Of a DNA stretch of 64,000 nt, positions 60,683 to 64,000 are shown piece after piece. The notes beneath the pieces are model-generated. The model had not been told where the DNA came from. It saw nothing but the letters and a program-made list of their open reading frames with translations, and did not search any database. The position numbers and the translations under genes are program-made. The DNA comes from Thermogemmatispora carboxidivorans (GTDB lineage Bacteria; Chloroflexota; Ktedonobacteria; Ktedonobacterales; Ktedonobacteraceae), in assembly GCF_000702505.1 (NCBI RefSeq), contig NZ_JNIM01000001.1:4622327-4686326 (forward strand), in the 5' to 3' direction. Positions within the stretch are counted from its first letter, which is position 1. Each line of letters starts with the position of its first letter.

Positions 60683-61510
60683 CTACCTCTTATGCTTCCT
60701 AATCATGAGCAGGCCGCCATTCGCACCGGGCACCGAGCCCTTGACTACCAGCAGATTGCGCTCCGGGTCGGCCTGAATCACACGCAGCCGTTTGACTGTG
60801 ACGCGCGCATCGCCCATGTGACCGGCCATGCGCAGGCCCTTGAGCACGCGCCCGGGGGTGGTGCCGGAGCCAATGGAGCCGGGTGCACGATGACGATCCG
60901 ACTGTCCATGCGTCTTGGGGCCGCCAGCAAAGCCGTGGCGCTTGATGCCGCCCTGGAACCCTTTTCCTTTGGAGGTGCCGATCACATCGACAAATTCGCC
61001 GACCTTGAAGAGGCTGACGTCAAAACGGGTCCCCAGCTCTAGCTTGTCAGGCTCAGCCCCTTCCTGCAGCTTGACCTCCCGCAGGACGCGGAAAGGTCCC
61101 AGCTCCGGCCCTGGACGACGCTGGCGGTTCTCCTGCAAGGCCAGCAGCTTCTGAACCTGCTTGTCTGGCTTCTTCTCTTCGGACGCCTGGGCTACGCTCC
61201 CGCTCTCAGCTCCCTCTTCCTGGCCGCGGGCCTTGGTGCGCTGCTCCTGCTGGTACTGTTGCAGGCGGCGGCGCTGGGCCCTCAAGAGCGGCAGCCGGTG
61301 ACCAAGGTGCCCGAGCAGCGGGCGCGTCGCACGCTTGACGGGAATCGGCTCAAAACCGATTTGGACTGCTTCGTAGCCATCACGGGCAGTGGTTTTGATC
61401 TGGGTAACGATGCACGGGCCCGCTTCGATAACGGTTACAGGGATGGCATTGCCATCCGGCCCGAACACTTGCGTCATGCCCACTTTCCTGCCCAACAATC
61501 CATTGAGCAT
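60683..61510 (-). CDS. rplC: 50S ribosomal protein L3 with internal insertion
   Basis: 275 residues, usually about 210. The core is MLNGLLGRKVGMTQVFGPDG, then PFRVLREVKLQE, DVIGTSKGKGFQGGIKRHGF, AGGPKTHGQSDRHRAPGSIG and MAGHMGDARVTVKRLRVIQA. About residues 72-137 are an extra Gln/Arg/Glu-rich segment between VKRATRPLLGHLG and the RVLRE strand, where most L3 proteins have a short loop. The frame is continuous. Confidence 0.95.
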   Translation of the reverse strand: MLNGLLGRKVGMTQVFGPDGNAIPVTVIEAGPCIVTQIKTTARDGYEAVQIGFEPIPVKRATRPLLGHLGHRLPLLRAQRRRLQQYQQEQRTKARGQEEGAESGSVAQASEEKKPDKQVQKLLALQENRQRRPGPELGPFRVLREVKLQEGAEPDKLELGTRFDVSLFKVGEFVDVIGTSKGKGFQGGIKRHGFAGGPKTHGQSDRHRAPGSIGSGTTPGRVLKGLRMAGHMGDARVTVKRLRVIQADPERNLLVVKGSVPGANGGLLMIRKHKR

Positions 61511-61740
61511 ACTCTCTACCTACTCTCCTCTGCAGGGAGGGATGGAACCAGACGAGGACTCTTCGCCCTGGCTCATCCGCCTCAGCCCACCCGCGCTCGC
61601 TCACTCTCTCTGAGGAGAGTGAACGGGACCGAGCGACCTGAGCGACCGCTTGCGCTGCTGCCGTTCTGTCCCGTTCGCTTGCGCTTTGCTGGCAGGCTGA
61701 CGGCCAGAGGCGAAGATGTGGCTCTCTCTGGCCTATCCAC

Positions 61741-62058
61741 CTACAGCTTGATCTCGATGTCGACGCCTGCGGGCAGATTCAAGCGCGTGAGCGCTTCGAC
61801 CGTTTTGTTGGTCGGATCGACAATGTCGATCAGGCGTTTGTGGGTGCGAATCTCAAACTGCTCACGCGAGTCTTTATCGATAAAGGGCGAACGGATCACG
61901 GTGAATTTCTGGATCTCCGTGGGCAGCGGTACGGGACCAGAGACACGCGCCCCAGTCTGCTGCGCCGTGTCGACGATCTGCATCGCCGACTGATCCAGAA
62001 TGCGATGGTCGTAGGCCTTCAAGCGAATGCGGATGCGCTGTTTCGCTCCGGTAGCCAT
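61741..62058 (-). CDS. rpsJ: 30S ribosomal protein S10
   Basis: 105 residues. KQRIRIRLKAYDHRILDQSA, MQIVDTAQQTGARVSGPVPL, PTEIQKFTVIRSPFIDKDSR and EQFEIRTHKRLIDIVDPTNK match S10, also the transcription antiterminator partner of NusB. It lies 64 bases after tuf and 230 bases before rplC. Confidence 0.98.
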   Translation of the reverse strand: MATGAKQRIRIRLKAYDHRILDQSAMQIVDTAQQTGARVSGPVPLPTEIQKFTVIRSPFIDKDSREQFEIRTHKRLIDIVDPTNKTVEALTRLNLPAGVDIEIKL

Positions 62059-62122
62059 TGTCTCTTGCCTCCTTCTTGGCCTGGCCTTGGCCTGTGATCA
62101 GGTGAGCTTCTGGCTTCGCCGC

Positions 62123-63337
<1,215 letters not shown>

Positions 63338-63908
63338 TGTTCATCCTCACTTCTTAGTGCTCACATGCTCAGTGCAACAGACATACGATAACGTGCCCAG
63401 GGGGTGCACCTTGCAACGGCATCGCCTCACGATTACCAACCAAGATAGGGCAGCACGCACTCGCTCAGCGCGAGCCAGGCTGCGTGTAGTGCGAGCGCTT
63501 TCGGGAAGCGAGCGCCGCACGACGCGACCAGAGATAGAGTTAGCCAGCGGTCGACTCCTCGCCAGAGGAGGGACCAGGCGAGAGCTGGGCCGGGGCAGCA
63601 GCGGGCCTGGTTTGCTCGCTCGTCAGGCTCCATCTGCGGCCTGGACACAGCGCTCGCTCAGAACAGCGCCCTGGGAGGCCGTCCCCTGGCATCGGCTCCA
63701 GGGCTGGTGAGTGAGAGCCGGGTCAGCCAGCAACCCGCTCTTCTTGAGGGGCGGGACCGTCCCGCCCAATCAGCGGCGTGAGAGGCGCGGCGCGGACGCG
63801 GTTCTTTCTTCTCCCCGGCATAGCTGCCAGGAGAGGGCGCCGGACCTTCAGGCACGCCCATCCCACAACGGGAAGGGAGGCGCTGCCAGTAGCAAGTACG
63901 CTCTCTTC
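63338..63908. other. Spacer between fusA and tuf
   Basis: 571 bases. An inverted repeat GGGCGGGAC...GTCCCGCCC (63749-63767) with a one-base centre lies about 140 bases past the fusA stop; it has no T run. A minus-strand TTGCAA with a loosely spaced TTATCG occurs near 63380-63415 but the spacing (19) is poor. No gene is visible. Confidence 0.45.
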
Positions 63909-64000
63909 CTAGCTGGCAGCCGCCTTAGCGATAATGTCGTCCGCGATATTGCGCGGCACTGGCTCGTAGTGGTCAAACTGCATCGAATAGCTGGCGCGCC
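63909..64000 (-). CDS. fusA: Elongation factor G, C-terminal end (partial)
   Basis: Only the last 30 codons lie in the window. They read RASYSMQFDHYEPVPRNIAD followed by DIIAKAAAS and a stop at 63909-63911. This matches the EF-G C-terminus (GRAxYSMxFxHYxxVP). It fits the fusA-tuf order upstream of the S10 operon. Confidence 0.88.
   Translation of the reverse strand, partial: RASYSMQFDHYEPVPRNIADDIIAKAAAS

Overview
The window is one contiguous, high-GC (roughly 60%) bacterial chromosome segment, densely coding, with about 70 protein genes that can be supported. I see no rRNA, no convincing tRNA, no CRISPR array, no transposase and no phage gene. Gene content points to a Chloroflexota bacterium, most likely of the Ktedonobacteria (Thermogemmatispora-like). 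The grounds are ROK kinase and RNase Y style genes, GTG and TTG starts, single-membrane style lipoproteins, and unusually long low-complexity extensions on ribosomal proteins. The taxonomic call is inference; no marker was compared with a database.

Left part (1-24 kb): a truncated tlyA-type methyltransferase, a ROK sugar kinase, a membrane-anchored sulfite-oxidase-like molybdoenzyme, an epoxide-hydrolase-like hydrolase and a complete sdhCDAB operon on the minus strand. Next comes a plus-strand set of an ECF sigma factor, a Rieske protein with an anti-sigma-like N-terminus, and a YtkA-like protein, followed by a LolA-like lipoprotein. After these lie a DLPY-type methyltransferase, the fused metabolite-repair enzyme Nnr, a NUDIX hydrolase, RNase Y, a PHP phosphoesterase, signal peptidase I, a large methyl-accepting protein and a TrmH-family rRNA methyltransferase.

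Middle (24-39 kb): rpmI-rplT on the minus strand faces rpsF-ssb-rpsR on the plus strand, each behind a good promoter and a long leader. Then come a parvulin-type foldase, hemW, recJ, glutamate dehydrogenase with a long hairpin-rich leader, an oligopeptide-binding lipoprotein, arginase and a branched-chain aminotransferase. This group suggests peptide uptake and amino-acid nitrogen metabolism.

Right part (39-64 kb): the fusA-tuf-S10-spc-alpha-L13/S9 supercluster, all on the minus strand, so transcription runs from 64 kb toward 39 kb. The order is fusA, tuf, rpsJ, rplC, rplD, rplW, rplB, rpsS, rplV, rpsC, rplP, rpmC, rpsQ, rplN, rplX, rplE, rpsZ, rpsH, rplF, rplR, rpsE, rpmD, rplO, secY, adk, map, infA, rpmJ, rpsM, rpsK, rpsD, rpoA, rplQ, truA, rplM, rpsI. 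A bidirectional terminator at 38,984-39,037 ends it. Many spacers are long for such a cluster and contain short tandem repeats. Several ribosomal proteins (S3, S5, S6, S17, S18, L3, L4, L17, L18) carry large extra segments.

The observations most worth following are the sigma/Rieske/YtkA unit, the structured gdhA leader, the S6:S18-type hairpin in the rpsF leader, and the inserted or extended ribosomal proteins.
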